Below are positions 36,936 through 49,261 of a stretch of 64,000 nucleotides of DNA, piece after piece. Position 1 is the first letter of the stretch. Each line of letters starts with the position of its first letter. The notes under the pieces are model-generated. The model was not told the DNA's origin, did not search any database, and saw only the letters and a list, made by a program, of their open reading frames with translations. Source of the stretch: Stomorhina lunata (taxonomy: Eukaryota > Arthropoda > Insecta > Diptera > Rhiniidae); assembly GCA_933228675.1 (NCBI GenBank), contig OW121743.1:54128903-54192902 (forward strand). The letters are read 5' to 3'. A program made the position numbers and the translations under genes.

Positions 36936-38209
36936 ATCCCAACCCGGTTTTTGCCCTATTTCATCAATAACAATAAAACAATTAATTAAATGCATTTACT
37001 TCGTGCTTAAAAGAGACACTTATTTAACAATTTTTATTATAATGATAATTTTTTTGTCAATTTAAATAAATGCCCAGCATCATTAACCTATTGGCCACTC
37101 AGACGGTCCCGAGCACAGCTGTCTACAAAAAATACACCCAAACTCCAAATAGTACAAAAAGTCCATAAATACACGCTCACACTCCTTAAACGGAAAAAAA
37201 GGCACAAGCAAAACTCATGTAATACAATTTTCAATAACATCCACATTATCAAACGGAAATACAACAAATGTGCGGCATTATCAATATGGCCGACCAGAAA
37301 ACAACGGAAATTATTGGACTACCACCACTCACTTACCAACAAACACTCGAAACAAAAAAAGAAAAACAAACAGAAAATGAGCACTTGTGCATTTCCTGTC
37401 CAGAGGGCCAAATGCTAAATACAAGCTTGAGCAAACTATAGCAAGAGTTAAAGAATAAATAGCAGGAGAAAGTGCATTAAATCTTAACAGTTTTTCAATT
37501 AAAATCATAAAAATACCAAATCGACATTTTGTCCTATGGACAGAGTTTCACACTCATTCTCCTACTAGGGTTAACAGACAAGGATTGCGTGCTGTTATTT
37601 GCCGTCGATATGATATGAAATGGACTGGACTGGAATGTTTGGCTATTTTTCTTCCTTTTTTTACATTTTGTCGCAGCTGGAGCATTTAAATTGCAATTTT
37701 AAAACTCATGCTACCCTATAAATTTTATTTGAAAGGATCTGGTAAGGAAGAAACTTGTGTCCATGTTGTTTTGTAAATATTGAACATAAGGACTTTTGAA
37801 TAAATAGGAGCTACATTGTGTAACAGAAGAAATTGGTCATTATGTTACAAACTATTTTCTAGCGACTTTTATTTTGTATGAATCCAAAATGCTAAGTCTA
37901 TGCTTGATCAAACTTGTGATCATAATTGATCAAACCAAATTATATTTAAAATAGATGGAACTTTAAACAATTGGTTGTTATCAACCTCCTACCAATTAGT
38001 TCGATATGTTAGTTTTCTAATAATTTAGGATGTTTTTCAGTCGAATAATACCGATTCTTGCTTGCCCTTTTTATCAAGTATTTGCTAATAATTTTAAATT
38101 GTTTAGCAATAACCCGGACTTTGGTGTTTGTTTCTAGAATTTTTAAATAATTTCATAAAATTTATGGCCTCAATATTGGCACAATATCTATCTATCTTCT
38201 ATCTTCTTC
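36936..38209. other. Ordinary spacer, no gene recognised
   Basis: Less AT-biased than the flanking satellites but without a supported ORF. Confidence 0.45.
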
Positions 38210-40165
38210 TATATCTATAAAAAAAACGTCCGCGTCTGTTGTCTGTTTGTATGTTGTTTGTTAGAAAGGATCTCCGAAACTAGCGGACCGATTTTTGACA
38301 GTGTAGTATGGTGTGGCCGATGGTGACTATAAGCTAAATTTTTTTTCGAAATCTCAAGTGGGCGTGACCCCTCCCATATAACTCATATATTAAAAATGAC
38401 AAATTTAGGCCACCGAGAGGCCCGATTTTTCTGAAATTTTGACAGTATGTTAAGGTGTGACCGATAGATAAAATAGGCCAGATTTTTTTCAAATATCAAG
38501 TGGGCGTGACCCCTCCCAGATAAGTCAGATTTTAAAACATACAAATATGGATGATCAAACCGACCGATGTTTCTGAAATTTAGACAGTGGAGTATGGTGT
38601 GACCGGTAGTTAAAATAGCCTAGAGTTTTTTCTGAAATCTCAAGTGGGCGTGACCCCTCCCATATAACTCATATATTAAAAATGACAAATATGAATGACC
38701 GAGCGGCCCGATTTTTCTAAAATTTAGACAGTATGGTAGGGTGTGATTGATGGTTTTTTTTAAATCTCAATTAGGCGTGACCCCTCCCATATAACTCATA
38801 TATTAAAAATGACAAATATAGGAGACCGAGAGGCCCGATTTTTCTGAAATTTTAAGGTGTGACCGATAAATAAAATAGGCCAGATTTTTTTTTTCAAATA
38901 TCAAGTGGGCGTGACCCCTCCCATATAAGTCAGATTTTAAAACATACAAATATGGATGATCAAACCGACCGATGTTTCTGAAATTTAGACAGTGGAGTAA
39001 GGCGTGAAAGGTAGTTAAAATAGTCTAGGGTTTTTTCTGAAATCTCAAGTGTGCGTGACCCCTCCCATATAACTCATATATTAAAATTGACAAATATGTA
39101 TGACCGAGCAGCCCGATTTTTCTGAAATTTTGACAGTATGGTAAGGTATGATCTGTGGTTAAAATAGGCTAGATTTTTTTCTGAAATATCAAGTGGGCGT
39201 GACACCTCCCATATAAGTCAGATTTTAAAAATTACAAATATGGATGATCAAACCGACCGATTTTTCTGAAATTTTGATAGTGGGGTAAGGTGTGACCGGT
39301 GGTTAAAATAGCCTAGGTTTTTTTCTGAAATCTCAAGTGGGCGTGACCCCTCCCAGATAAGTAAATATTGAAAATGACAAATATGGATGACCTAGCGGCC
39401 TGATTTCTCTATAATTTTGACAGTATGGTAAGGTGTGACCGGTGCTTAAAATAGGCAGGGGTTTTTTTCAGAAATCTCAAGTGGGCGTGACCCCTCCCAT
39501 ATAAGTAAAATATTAAAAATGGCAAAAACGGATGACCGAGTCGACCGATTTTTATTTAATTTTTACAGTATAAAAGAAGCTACCGTTGGTTAAAATAGGC
39601 CACGTTTTTTTTTTTTAGAAATCTCAAATGGGCGTGACCCCTCCAATATAAGTCATATATTAACAAAAATATGAATGATAAGATGAAAACGATTTAAGCT
39701 AATTAATTAAAGTTTTAAGTGTGAATATTTTTATACTATAGGATGGTTTTTCGCTTTTTCAGTTTTTTGAAAATGGACCAACGGGGACCTGGGAATTGGA
39801 AAATGGGGATAAAATTCCCCTTTTCTTTAAAATTGTATATCTTAAGAACGGCTGGACCAAAGAAGATATTTTTTCTTTGTAAATGTTTTCTTTAGTCCAA
39901 GTTAGGATTATACATTAAGAAAAATTTACCATGCCCACTTTTGCGACCTCTTTTTTTAATATATCTAAAATAGAAAAACGGATGCTCGAATATTGGTAAT
40001 ATGAATATGGTGTTTGATAAGTCAATTAAATACTTGCATATTTAATTCAATTAAAAAATTAATAAAAATATTTCATAATCGTTAATTTTTAAAGAAAGTG
40101 TTAACATAGTAATAAGTTAATAACTTTAACTACTAACCCAGGCATCGCCGGGTATTTAATTTTTT
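38210..40165. mobile_element. Dispersed element with ten ~143-bp internal repeats
   Basis: Starts around a TATCTTC-rich run and CGTCCGCGTCTGTTGTCTG, then ten tandem units marked by GTGGGCGTGACCCCTCCCAT (at about 38358, 38500, 38644, 38772, 38905, 39050, 39193, 39338, 39481, 39629). Ends near CCAGGCATCGCCGGGTATTT. Motifs like CTCCGAAACTAGCGGACCG and the CCGGGTA tail are typical of widespread insect non-coding repeats. Class not assigned; no ORF. Confidence 0.7.
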
Positions 40166-40774
40166 TATTAATAATTTGTATTTTATAATTTTAAAAATAA
40201 ACACAGTAATTTTTAATACAGCAGGTGTATTATACATTACTGTGTTTGTTTTTAAAATTATTAAATAAAAATTATCGTAACACTTTGGTTGCCAAAATGC
40301 AACATTACGCAAATTCTGATTTTCGATTTACACCCCTTCACCACCAAGCGTATAAAAGCTACAGTGAGATTTTCCTCATATTTATAACGCAAGCGTCACC
40401 TCGCTTGCTGTGGAACCCACAGTTCACAAAGCAGAAACTGTGGTTAAAACTGCGGATACTTGAAAGATGGTATACAAAGAGCCTACCACTCATACTATCA
40501 TGGATAGAGCTATAGAAGCTATAGAAGATATTGCAAATATCATTCGGGTAAACGAAAGGAGAGCGCAAAGTGAGCAAGGTCTAGCGAAGAGCAACCCTCA
40601 TCGCAGCAACCAACGAAAAAGATCAAGATTTTTGTGAGCCGGGATACAAAATAGGCAGCTGTCATAGATCATAATGATCCTCATAATAGGATCAAAAGTG
40701 ATATATGAAAGCTTATCGAAGTCCGGCTAACTCACAGGATTCTAAAGAGGCCATATCATTCGAGGATGCAGAAT
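40166..40774. other. Less AT-rich segment, unassigned
   Basis: Broken frames on the plus strand (for example around 40440-40640, IANIIRVNERRAQSEQGL) look like a decayed coding relic, but no family was recognised. Confidence 0.35.
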
Positions 40775-41150
40775 TTTCCTACTAAAAAATTTTGTATCGA
40801 CAATTTTTCTATTTAAATCGAAAATTTTTCTATTCAAAAATTTTATATCGAAAATTTTTCTATTCAAAAATTTTATATCGAAAATTTTTCTATTGAAAAA
40901 TTTTATATCGAAAATTTTTCTATTGAAAAATTTTATATCGAAAAGTTTTTTATTGAAAAATTTTATATCAAAAAATTTTTATTGAAAAATTTTATATCAA
41001 AAAATTTTTATTGAAAAATTTTATATCGAAAATTTTTCTTTTGAAAAATTTTATATCGAAAATTTTTCTATTGAAAAATTTTATATCGAAAATTTTTCTA
41101 TTGAAAAATTTTATATCGAAAATTTTTCTATTCAAAAATTTTATCAAAAA
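40775..41150. repeat. Satellite array, TATATCG type, short block
   Basis: About 12 units of 30 bp (AAAATTTTATATCG then AAAATTTTTCTATTG), closely matching the 33-36 kb array. Confidence 0.9.
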
Positions 41151-41608
41151 ATAACAAAATAGTCGGGATGTAACTATTATTCAAAAAGAAGAGTATTCGC
41201 ATTTGATCCCAAATCTGCTACATTTATTTATTAATGTAACAGACCAATTTATTGATAAAAAGCCAAAAAATGTTTGCGGAGAAACCAAATTCCTCGACGC
41301 GTTTCGATGGTTGGTTAAGCCAATTTAGACAGATCGAAAACCTCGCATTATTACTAAGTTTACAAACAAAACTTTTAAGAATTATGTTCATAAACCATAA
41401 GTAAAAGTGTAGATTATCGCCTGAACAAAAACAATCATTTTTCAGTTTTCATCTACCTTCACTTCCCACATTCTTGCTGCAGCCGTCGGGTGCTATATGC
41501 AGAATACTGTGAAGAAGGGGGGGTGTGGTAAGATGTTTTAAAATAAATAAATAATAATAAATAAATGTAACAGATTTGGGATCAAATGCGAATATTCTTC
41601 TTTTTGAA
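41151..41608 (-). repeat. Conserved non-satellite core, inverted copy
   Basis: Two copies of the motif TGTAACAGATTTGGGATCAA face outward: inverted at about 41180-41223 and direct at 41566-41608. Between them is the reverse complement of the block found at 42827-43142 and 44998-45295 (up to about 41465), followed by a segment not seen elsewhere. The left outer flank (GTCGGGATGTAAC) also matches 4440-4465. Confidence 0.75.
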
Positions 41609-42321
41609 GAAACATTTTTTTTTTTGAAAAATTTTGTATTGAAAACTTTTCTATTGAAAAATTTTATATCGAAAATTTTCCCATTGAAAAATTTTATATC
41701 GAAAATTTTCCCATTGAAAAATTTTATATCGAAAATTTTCCCATTGAAAAATTTTATATCGAAAATTTTTGTATTGACAAATTTTTTATCGAAATTTTTC
41801 TACCGAAAAACTTTATATTGAAAATTTTATTGAACAATTAAATCAAAAATTTTTTTATTGAAAAAATTTTTATAGATTTTTTTTTGTTTTAAGTTTTATA
41901 TTGAAAATTTTCAAAATTAAGTAATATAAATTTTCTATTAAAAAAATTTTATATCAAAAAATTTTTCTATTGAAAAATTCGTATCGAAATTTTTTTCTAT
42001 TAAAAAATTTAATATCGAGAATTTTCTATTAAAAAATTTTTTATTGAAAATTTTTCCTTTTGAAAAATTTTTAATCGAAAATTTTTCTATTGAAATATTT
42101 TAAATCAAAAATTTTTCTAGATTTTTCGATTTAAAATTTTTCAGTAGGAAAAATTTCTGATTTAAAATTTTTCAACAAAAAAAAAAAATTTATTTAAAAT
42201 ATTTCAATAGAAAAATTGTATATAAAAAATGTTTATTTGGGAAATTTGATAACGACATTGTTTTAATTGAACAAAAAATTCTAGTTGAAAAATATTTTAT
42301 CGAAAATTTTTTTACAAAAAT
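41609..42321. repeat. Satellite array, degenerate TATATCG type
   Basis: 30-bp units, some with CCCATTGAAAAATTTTATATCG in four tidy repeats at 41680-41770, decaying rightwards. A local orientation flip occurs near 42120. Confidence 0.85.
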
Positions 42322-44510
42322 TTTTGTACTGAAAAAGTTTTATCAAAAACTTTTGTATCGAAAAATTTTTTATCGAAAAATTTTTCTGTTAAAAAATTCT
42401 ATTTCAAAAACTTTACTGAAAAATTTTATATCGAAAATTTTTAATGCCAAATTTTATAAAGGAAATTTTTCTGTTGAAAAATTCTATTTCGAAAATTTTC
42501 CTATTAAAAAATTTAATACCGTTCATTTTGCTATTGAAAAATTTAATTCAAAAATTTTATATAGAAAATTTTTCTTTTGAAAAATTTTATATCGAAAATT
42601 TTTTTATTCCAAAAATTTTATAAATTTCTGATAAAAAAATTTTCTATAGAAAAATTTTTGATAAAAAAATTTTTGATAAGAAAATTTTCTATAAAAAAAT
42701 TTTTGATAAAAAAATTTTCTATAAAAAAATTTTTGATAAAAAAATTTTCTATAGAAACATTTTTGTTAAAAAAATATACTATTGAAAAATTTTTGGTAAA
42801 AAAAATTTCTATAGAAACATTTTTGATAAAAAGTGAAGTAAAGGAGGATGAAAACTGAAAATTGTTTGTGTTTTGTTCAGTCGATGATCTACGCTTTTAC
42901 TTATGGTTTATGAACATAATTCTGAAAAGTTTTGTTTGTAAAATAAGTAATAATGCGAGGTTTTCGATCTGTCTAAATTGGGGATAATCCTCCTGAAGAG
43001 ATGGCCTAACCAAGCATCGAAAAGCGTCGAAGAATTTTGGTTTCTCTGCAATCAATTTTTGGCTTTTTATCAATAAATTGGTCTGTTACATTAATAAATA
43101 AATGTAACAGATTTGGGATCAAATGCGAATAGTCATTCTTTTTAAACAAATTTTCTATAGAAAAATTTTCTATAAAAAATTTTTTGATAAAAAAATTTTC
43201 GATAGAAAATTTTTTGATAAAAACATTTTCTATAGAAAAATTTTTGATAAAAAAATTTTCTAAGAAAAATTTTTGATAAAAAAAATTTTCTATAGAAAAA
43301 TTTTTGATAAAAAAATTTTTTATAGAAACATTTTTGATAAAAAATTTTCTATAGAAAAATTTTTGGTAAAAAAAAATTTCTATAGAAACATTTTTGAAAA
43401 AAATTTTCTATAGAAAAAGTTTTTATAAACAAATTTCTATAGAAATATTTTTGATAAAAACATTTTCTATAGAAAACTTTTTAATAAAAAAATTTTATAA
43501 GAAAAATTTTGATAAAAAAATTTTCTATACAAAAATTTTTGATAGAAAAATTTTTTATAGAAAAATCTTCGATAGAAAAATTTTCTATAGAAAAGTTTTT
43601 AATAAAAAAATTTTCTATTGAAAAATTTTTAATAAAAAAATTTTCTATAGAAAAATTCTTAATAAAAAATTTTTGATAAAATAATTTTCTATAAAAAAAT
43701 TTTTGATAAAAAAATTTTCTATATAAAAAATTTTTGATAAAACAAAATCTTCTATAGAAAAGTTAAAAAAAAAATTCTATAGAATAATTTTTGATAAAGA
43801 AATTTTCTATAGAAAAATATTTGTAAAAAAAATTTTCTATAGAAAAATTTTTGATAAAAAAATTTTCTATAGAAAAATTTTTGATAAAAAAATTTTCTAT
43901 AGAAAAATTTTTGATAAAAAAAATTTCTATAGAAAAATTTTCTATAGATAATTTTTTTATCAAAAATTTTTCTATAGAAAATTTTTCATCAAAAATTTTT
44001 TATAAAAATTTTTTTTTATAGAAAAATTTTTGATAAAAAAAATTTTCTATAGAAAAAATTTTGATAAAAAAAATTTTCTATAGAAAAATTTTTTATAAAA
44101 AAATTTTTGATAAAAAAAATTTTCTATAGAAAAATTTTTGATAAAAAAAAATTTCTATAGAAAAATTTTTGATAAAAAAATTTTTGATACAAAAATTTTC
44201 TATAGCAAAACTTTTTGATAAAAAAATTTTCTATAAAAAAATTTTTGATAAAAATATTTTCTATAGAAAAATTTTTGATAAAAATATTTAAAAAATGAAG
44301 TATAAAACTGTTTCTTTTTAAAACGTTAGAGCAACACATTAAAAAAATATCTATTTTAGTTTAAAGAAAAAAAAAACGGCAACTCTGCCGAGTATTTTTT
44401 TGCTCTGTTCTCTTAGCGCCGAACCGTGGTTATCAGGCTTCGTCGCAAAACCTCTTAGAACTAAATTCGACGTTAATAAATGTATTGATTAATAGCTTAT
44501 TGTGTAAATT
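42322..44510 (+). repeat. 2.2-kb tandem duplication, copy 1
   Basis: A composite unit: degenerate TATATCG satellite, TTTTTGATAAAA-type satellite (42600-42826), a unique block (42827-43142), more TTTTTGATAAAA satellite (43143-44290) and a GC-richer tail (44340-44510) with the hairpin CGGCAACTCTGCCG. Copy 2 follows directly. Some satellite sections are inverted (about 43940-44000). Confidence 0.88.
42827..43142 (+). repeat. Conserved core block, direct copy 1
   Basis: Non-satellite block of about 300 bp that includes GATAATCCTCCTGAAGAGAT and ends in a palindrome (TCTGTTACATT, spacer, AATGTAACAGA at about 43082-43112) and TTTGGGATCAAATGCGAATA. No ORF of note. Confidence 0.8.
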
Positions 44511-46830
44511 TTTGTACTGAAAACGTTTTATCAAAAACTTTTGTATCGAAAAATTTTTTATCCAAAATTTTTCTGTTGAAAAATTTTATATCGAAAATTT
44601 TCTAATTCAAAATTCTATAAAGGAAATTTTTCTGTTAAAAATAATACCGTTCATTTTTCTATTGAAAAATTTAATTAAAAAATTTTATATAGAAAATTTT
44701 TCTTTTGAAAAATTTTATATCGAAAATTTTTTTATTGCAAAAATTTTATATCGAAAATTTTTCTGTTGCAAAAATTAGAAACATTTTTGATAAACAAATT
44801 TTCTATAGAAAAATTTTTGATAAAAAAATTTTCTATAGAAAAATTGTTGATAAAGTAATTTTGTATAGAAAAATTTTTGATAAAAAAATTTTGTATAGGA
44901 AAATTTTTGATAAAAAATTTTCTATAGAAAAATTGTTGATAAAAAAATTTTCTATAGAAATATTTTTGATAAAAAAAAATTCTATAAAAACATTTTTGAT
45001 AAAAAGTGAAGTGAAGGAAAATGAAAACTGAAAATTGTTTGTGTTTACTTATGGTTGTTGAACATAATTCTGAAAAGTTTTGTTTGTAAAATAAGTAATA
45101 ATGCGAGGTTTTCGATTTGTCTTAATTGGGGATAATCCTCCCGAAGAGATGGCCTAACCAAGCATCGAAAAGCGTCGAGGAATTTTGGTTTCTCTGCCAT
45201 CAATTTTTGGCTTTTTATCAATAAATTGATTGGTCTGTTACATTAATAAATAAATGTAACAGATTTGGGATCAAATGCGAATAGTCATTCTTTTTAAACA
45301 AATTTTCTATAGAAAAATTTTCTATAAAAAATTTTTAGATAAAAAAATTTTCGATAGAAAATTTTTTGATAAAAACATTTTCTATAGAAAAATTTTTGAT
45401 AAAAAAATTTTCTAAGAAAAATTTTTGATAAAAAAAATTTTCTATAGAAAAAATTTTGATAAAAAAATTTTTTATAGAAACATTTTTGATAAAAAATTTT
45501 CTATAGAAAAATTTTTGGTAAAAAAAAATTTCTATAGAAACATTTTTGATAAAAAATTTTCTATAGAAAAAGTTTTTATAAACAAATTTCTATAGAAATA
45601 TTTTTGATAAAAACATTTTCTATAGAAAACTTTTTGATAAAAAAATTTTATAAGAAAAATTTTGATAAAAAAATTTTCTATACAAAAATTTTTGATAGAA
45701 AAATTTTTTATAGAAAAATCTTTGATAGAAAAATTTTCTATAGAAAAGTTTTTAATAAAAAAAATTTTCTATTGAAAAATTTTTAATAAAAAAATTTTCT
45801 ATAGAAAAATTCTTAATAAAAAATTTTTGATAAAATAATTTTCTATAAAAAAATTTTTGATAAAAAAATTTTCTATAAAAAAAATTTTTGATAAAAAAAA
45901 ATTTTCTATAGAAAAGTTAAAAAAAAAATTCTATAGAAAATTTTTGGTAAAAAAAATTTTCTATAGAAAAATTTTTGATAAAAAAATTTTCTATAGAAAA
46001 ATTTTTGATAAAAAAAATTTCTATAGACAAATTTTCTATAGATAATTTTTTTATCAAAAATTTTTCTATAGAAAATTTTTCATCAAAAATTTTTTATAAA
46101 ATTTTTTTTTTTATAGAAAAATTTTTGGTAAAAAAAATTTTCTATAGAAAAATTTTTGATAAAAAAATTTTCTATAGAAAAATTTTTGATAAAAAAATTT
46201 TCTATAGAAAAATTTTTGATAAAAAAATTTTCTATAGAAAAATTTTTGATACAAAAAATTTCTATAGAAAAATTTTCTATAGATAATTTTTTTATCAAAA
46301 ATTTTTCTATAGAAAATTTTTCATCAAAAATTTTTTATAAAAATTTTTTTTTTATAGAAAAATTTTTGATAAAAAAAATTTTCTATAGAAAAAATTTTGA
46401 TAAAAAAAATTTTCTATAGAAAAATTTTTTATAAAAAAATTTTTGATAAAAAAAATTTTCTATAGAAAAATTTTTGATAAAAAAAATTTCTATAGAAAAA
46501 TTTTTGATACAAAAATTTTCTATAGCAAAACTTTTTGATAAAAAAATTTTCTATAAAAAAATTTTTGATAAAAATATTTTCCATAGAAAAATTTTTGATA
46601 AAAAGATTTAAAAAACGGAGTAGAAAACTTTTTCTTCTTAAAACGTTAGAACTACACATTAAAAAAAATACCTATTTTAGTTAAAAGTATAAAAAACGGC
46701 AACTCTGCCGAGTATTTTTTTTGCTCTGTTCTCTTAGCGCCGAACCGTGGTTATCAGGCTTCGTCGCAAAACCTCTTAGAACTAAATTCGACGTTAATAA
46801 ATATATTGATTAATAGCTTATTGTGTAAAT
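44511..46830 (+). repeat. 2.2-kb tandem duplication, copy 2
   Basis: Repeats copy 1 in order, from TTTTGTACTG to TTGTGTAAAT. It is about 130 bp longer, mostly from extra satellite units (an additional inverted section near 46060-46330). Non-satellite parts differ by few substitutions, so the duplication is fairly recent. Confidence 0.88.
44998..45295 (+). repeat. Conserved core block, direct copy 2
   Basis: Matches 42827-43142 with a short deletion near 45045 and a few substitutions, ending in the same TGTAACAGATTTGGGATCAA motif. Confidence 0.8.
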
Positions 46831-47013
46831 TTTGTATGGAAAATTTGATTTATAACTATGTCATAACATTATTTTTCGTTTATGAATTAGGGGTAAGTTT
46901 TAAAAAAATAGTTTTTTCGTAAAAAAAAATCGATTTTTCGCCAAATTTTGACTTAGCGAATACAAATTCTTATTTTAAACAAAAAATAAAAATTTCTTTA
47001 AAAAATAAGGCTA
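46831..47013. other. AT-rich gap between duplication and next element
   Basis: No feature recognised. Confidence 0.4.
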
Positions 47014-47822
47014 TTTATACCCTTCACCACCATAGGTGGAAAGGGTATTATAAGTTTGTGATGGTGTATGTAACGCATGAAAATATTTGTCTTAGACCCA
47101 TCTTTTAGTATACCAATAGGCTTAGCAATACTTTCTGAGTCGATTTAGCGATGTCCGTCCGTCTGGCTGGCTGGCTGACTGGCTGGACGGCTGGCTGGAC
47201 CCCCATGTAAACCTTGTAATCAAACTACAGTTCGCAATTCTAAAGATAATTTGATGAAATTTGGCGCAGATCATTTTTTTTTGATAATGGGACCATGGCT
47301 ATTGATATTCATCAAAATCGGTCTATTATTTATGGTACCACTTCCTGGAATCGGTATATTGGCCACAAATATTAATATTTTTTCATGAAATTTAATTCAA
47401 ATACTGCTCATGTCAACTAAAATCACTGTACCAAATTTCGTTAAAATCGGTCCACATTTGACCATAGCTCCCATACAAACTTTTCTTTAAAAACGCACTA
47501 AATGAGTCAAAAATCACTAAAAAGCCCGTGAATCTGAAGATAATTTGAATTTTGAGTTTATTTTTTACATACATACATAATTTTTGTAACAACTGTAATC
47601 AATTTGCCAAATTTCGAGATAATCGGTCCACATTTGACCCTAGCTCTCATATAAGTCCAAATGTCGGAAGCAGCTTAAATATATAAGTTTTGAGAAAATG
47701 TTTGTATGATGGCAAAATTTAGCAAATATTTGTCTTTATACAGAAAAAATAACACTTTTGACCTTAGTGGTGAAGGGTATCGTATGATCGGGCTTGACCG
47801 ACTATAGCACTTTCTTACTTGT
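47014..47822. mobile_element. Dispersed TATACCC repeat element
   Basis: Begins TATACCCTTCACCACCATA and contains the inverse GTGGTGAAGGGTATCG near the right end, then closes with CTTTCTTACTTGT. Inside are a CTGG microsatellite (about 47160-47205) and repeated AAATTTGGC and ATCGGTC phrases. This style of non-coding repeat is common in flies; autonomous class unknown to me. A relative with the same 3' end is at 59873-61399. Confidence 0.75.
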
Positions 47823-48339
47823 TATATGTAACATTATTTATAAACTATCGGAAAGATATATAGCACAATAAATTTGTAATAGTGTTATCATACGAACTGG
47901 ATTAACTTTGGCGGTCAAAAGGCATAAAAGTCCTTAAACTCAATGATCTGGCATTCTTTGAAATTGCAATGCCATCTCTTTTTGAATTTATGATATCTCT
48001 TTGCAAGCTATATTCTCTCTTAAACCATCATCTACTCCAATTTATTGATTAACAAAAACATAATTATCACACTTTTCAAATGCAAGTACGTACATACATG
48101 AAGTACCGGCATGTACACACACGCTCATTAATAATGCGTTTCTCTCTTTTCAAATTTGTTTACATTTTGCTCTTTATCCGCATAATAAAAAGCTAAATAA
48201 AGTAAATAATAAATGCAATAAAAGAAAATTCCAAAAACAACACGACTCGTGGGTAGACGAAGCCACAAAGTACAAGAAGAGGAGGAATACAACAAAAATA
48301 CTGTGAGCAATCGTGTTTAGTTTGTAAACAACTTTTGCG
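47823..48339. other. Spacer, no gene recognised
   Basis: No supported feature. Confidence 0.45.
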
Positions 48340-49191
48340 GTGAGATTACACGAATTACGGTTGTTTGGCGATCAGTAGCTGACGATCAGCCGAAGTGATT
48401 TTTCTTCTACAGAAAACAAACGGGATCATTTGCAGCATCAAGTGTAAACGAACCAAAAAAACAACATTCGATCGGTTTTATTTTTCGTGTTTTACTGTTA
48501 TTAAAAAAATAGTGGGTGTATAATAATTTTTGCATCAAATCTAACGGCGGATATGAAGTAATACTCAGAGATTTGTGTAAGAAAAAAGATAATAATGCTT
48601 TACTTCGTTGTAATAGTTTTAAAGCTGAAGTAAAATTAAATAAATTGCCTTTGAAAAAGGGAAATTGTGTAAAAGTGAAGTTTCTAAGGCAAGATTTTTG
48701 TCTGATCTTGTTCTTAATTCTTTTCGCAGAGTCTTGTATAATAGTTGCAGTGCATAAGTGTTTATTAACCGTGAATTTAAGTTTTTTTTCTTCTTTTTGT
48801 TTGCCTTTTAAAAGATACATACAAAGTATCTTGTATCTGCACAATATCAAATAAAGTTGATCTTGAATCTTCTTGTTCTTGCGGTTCCAGAATTGTCGTA
48901 ACTGCAACCAAGTGGAAAAGTGAGTGTTTAATTCAATTAACAAGTGCATTTTTATTATTAAACTAGAATTTTGAGAAAAAAAAAAATAATAACGAATAAT
49001 GAAAACGAAATTCTTTTAAAAGTCTACAATTTATGCAAAATAACTTGAATACAAATAAAGTGAATTTAATTTTCAATTGAATTGTAATTGAAATAAAAAG
49101 TGTTTTTGAGTGAAAATTAGCAGTTGAATTTAAGAAGCTGAACATTTTTTGGATAATTGGATTACAATACAAAGAAATACTTATACTTTCG
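48340..49191 (+). promoter_or_regulatory. Possible promoter and 5' leader of a host gene
   Basis: The compositional style (GTG- and AAAAGTG-rich, few repeats) resembles fly 5' untranslated regions. An initiator-like ATCAGT lies at 48371, and possible splice donors at 48920 (GTGAGT) and 49192 (GTAAGA). Long open frames exist on both strands (48407-48949 minus, 48516-48854 plus) but neither shows a known domain. If real it could lead, across a transposon-filled intron, to the exon at 53803. Confidence 0.25.
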
Positions 49192-49261
49192 GTAAGATAT
49201 TTTCTTAATTTTATTCAAACATAAATACATCGGTTCAAACTTGAACCACCGGTTATTTCAA

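Noticed and set aside
42577..46659. Many Lys/Ile/Phe-rich ORFs on both strands
   Set aside because: All are translations of the TTTTTGATAAAA satellite; overlapping frames on both strands show they are by-products.
48407..48949. 180-codon minus-strand ORF
   Set aside because: No recognisable domain, and a 112-codon frame is open on the other strand over the same region; more likely low-stop leader sequence than a gene.
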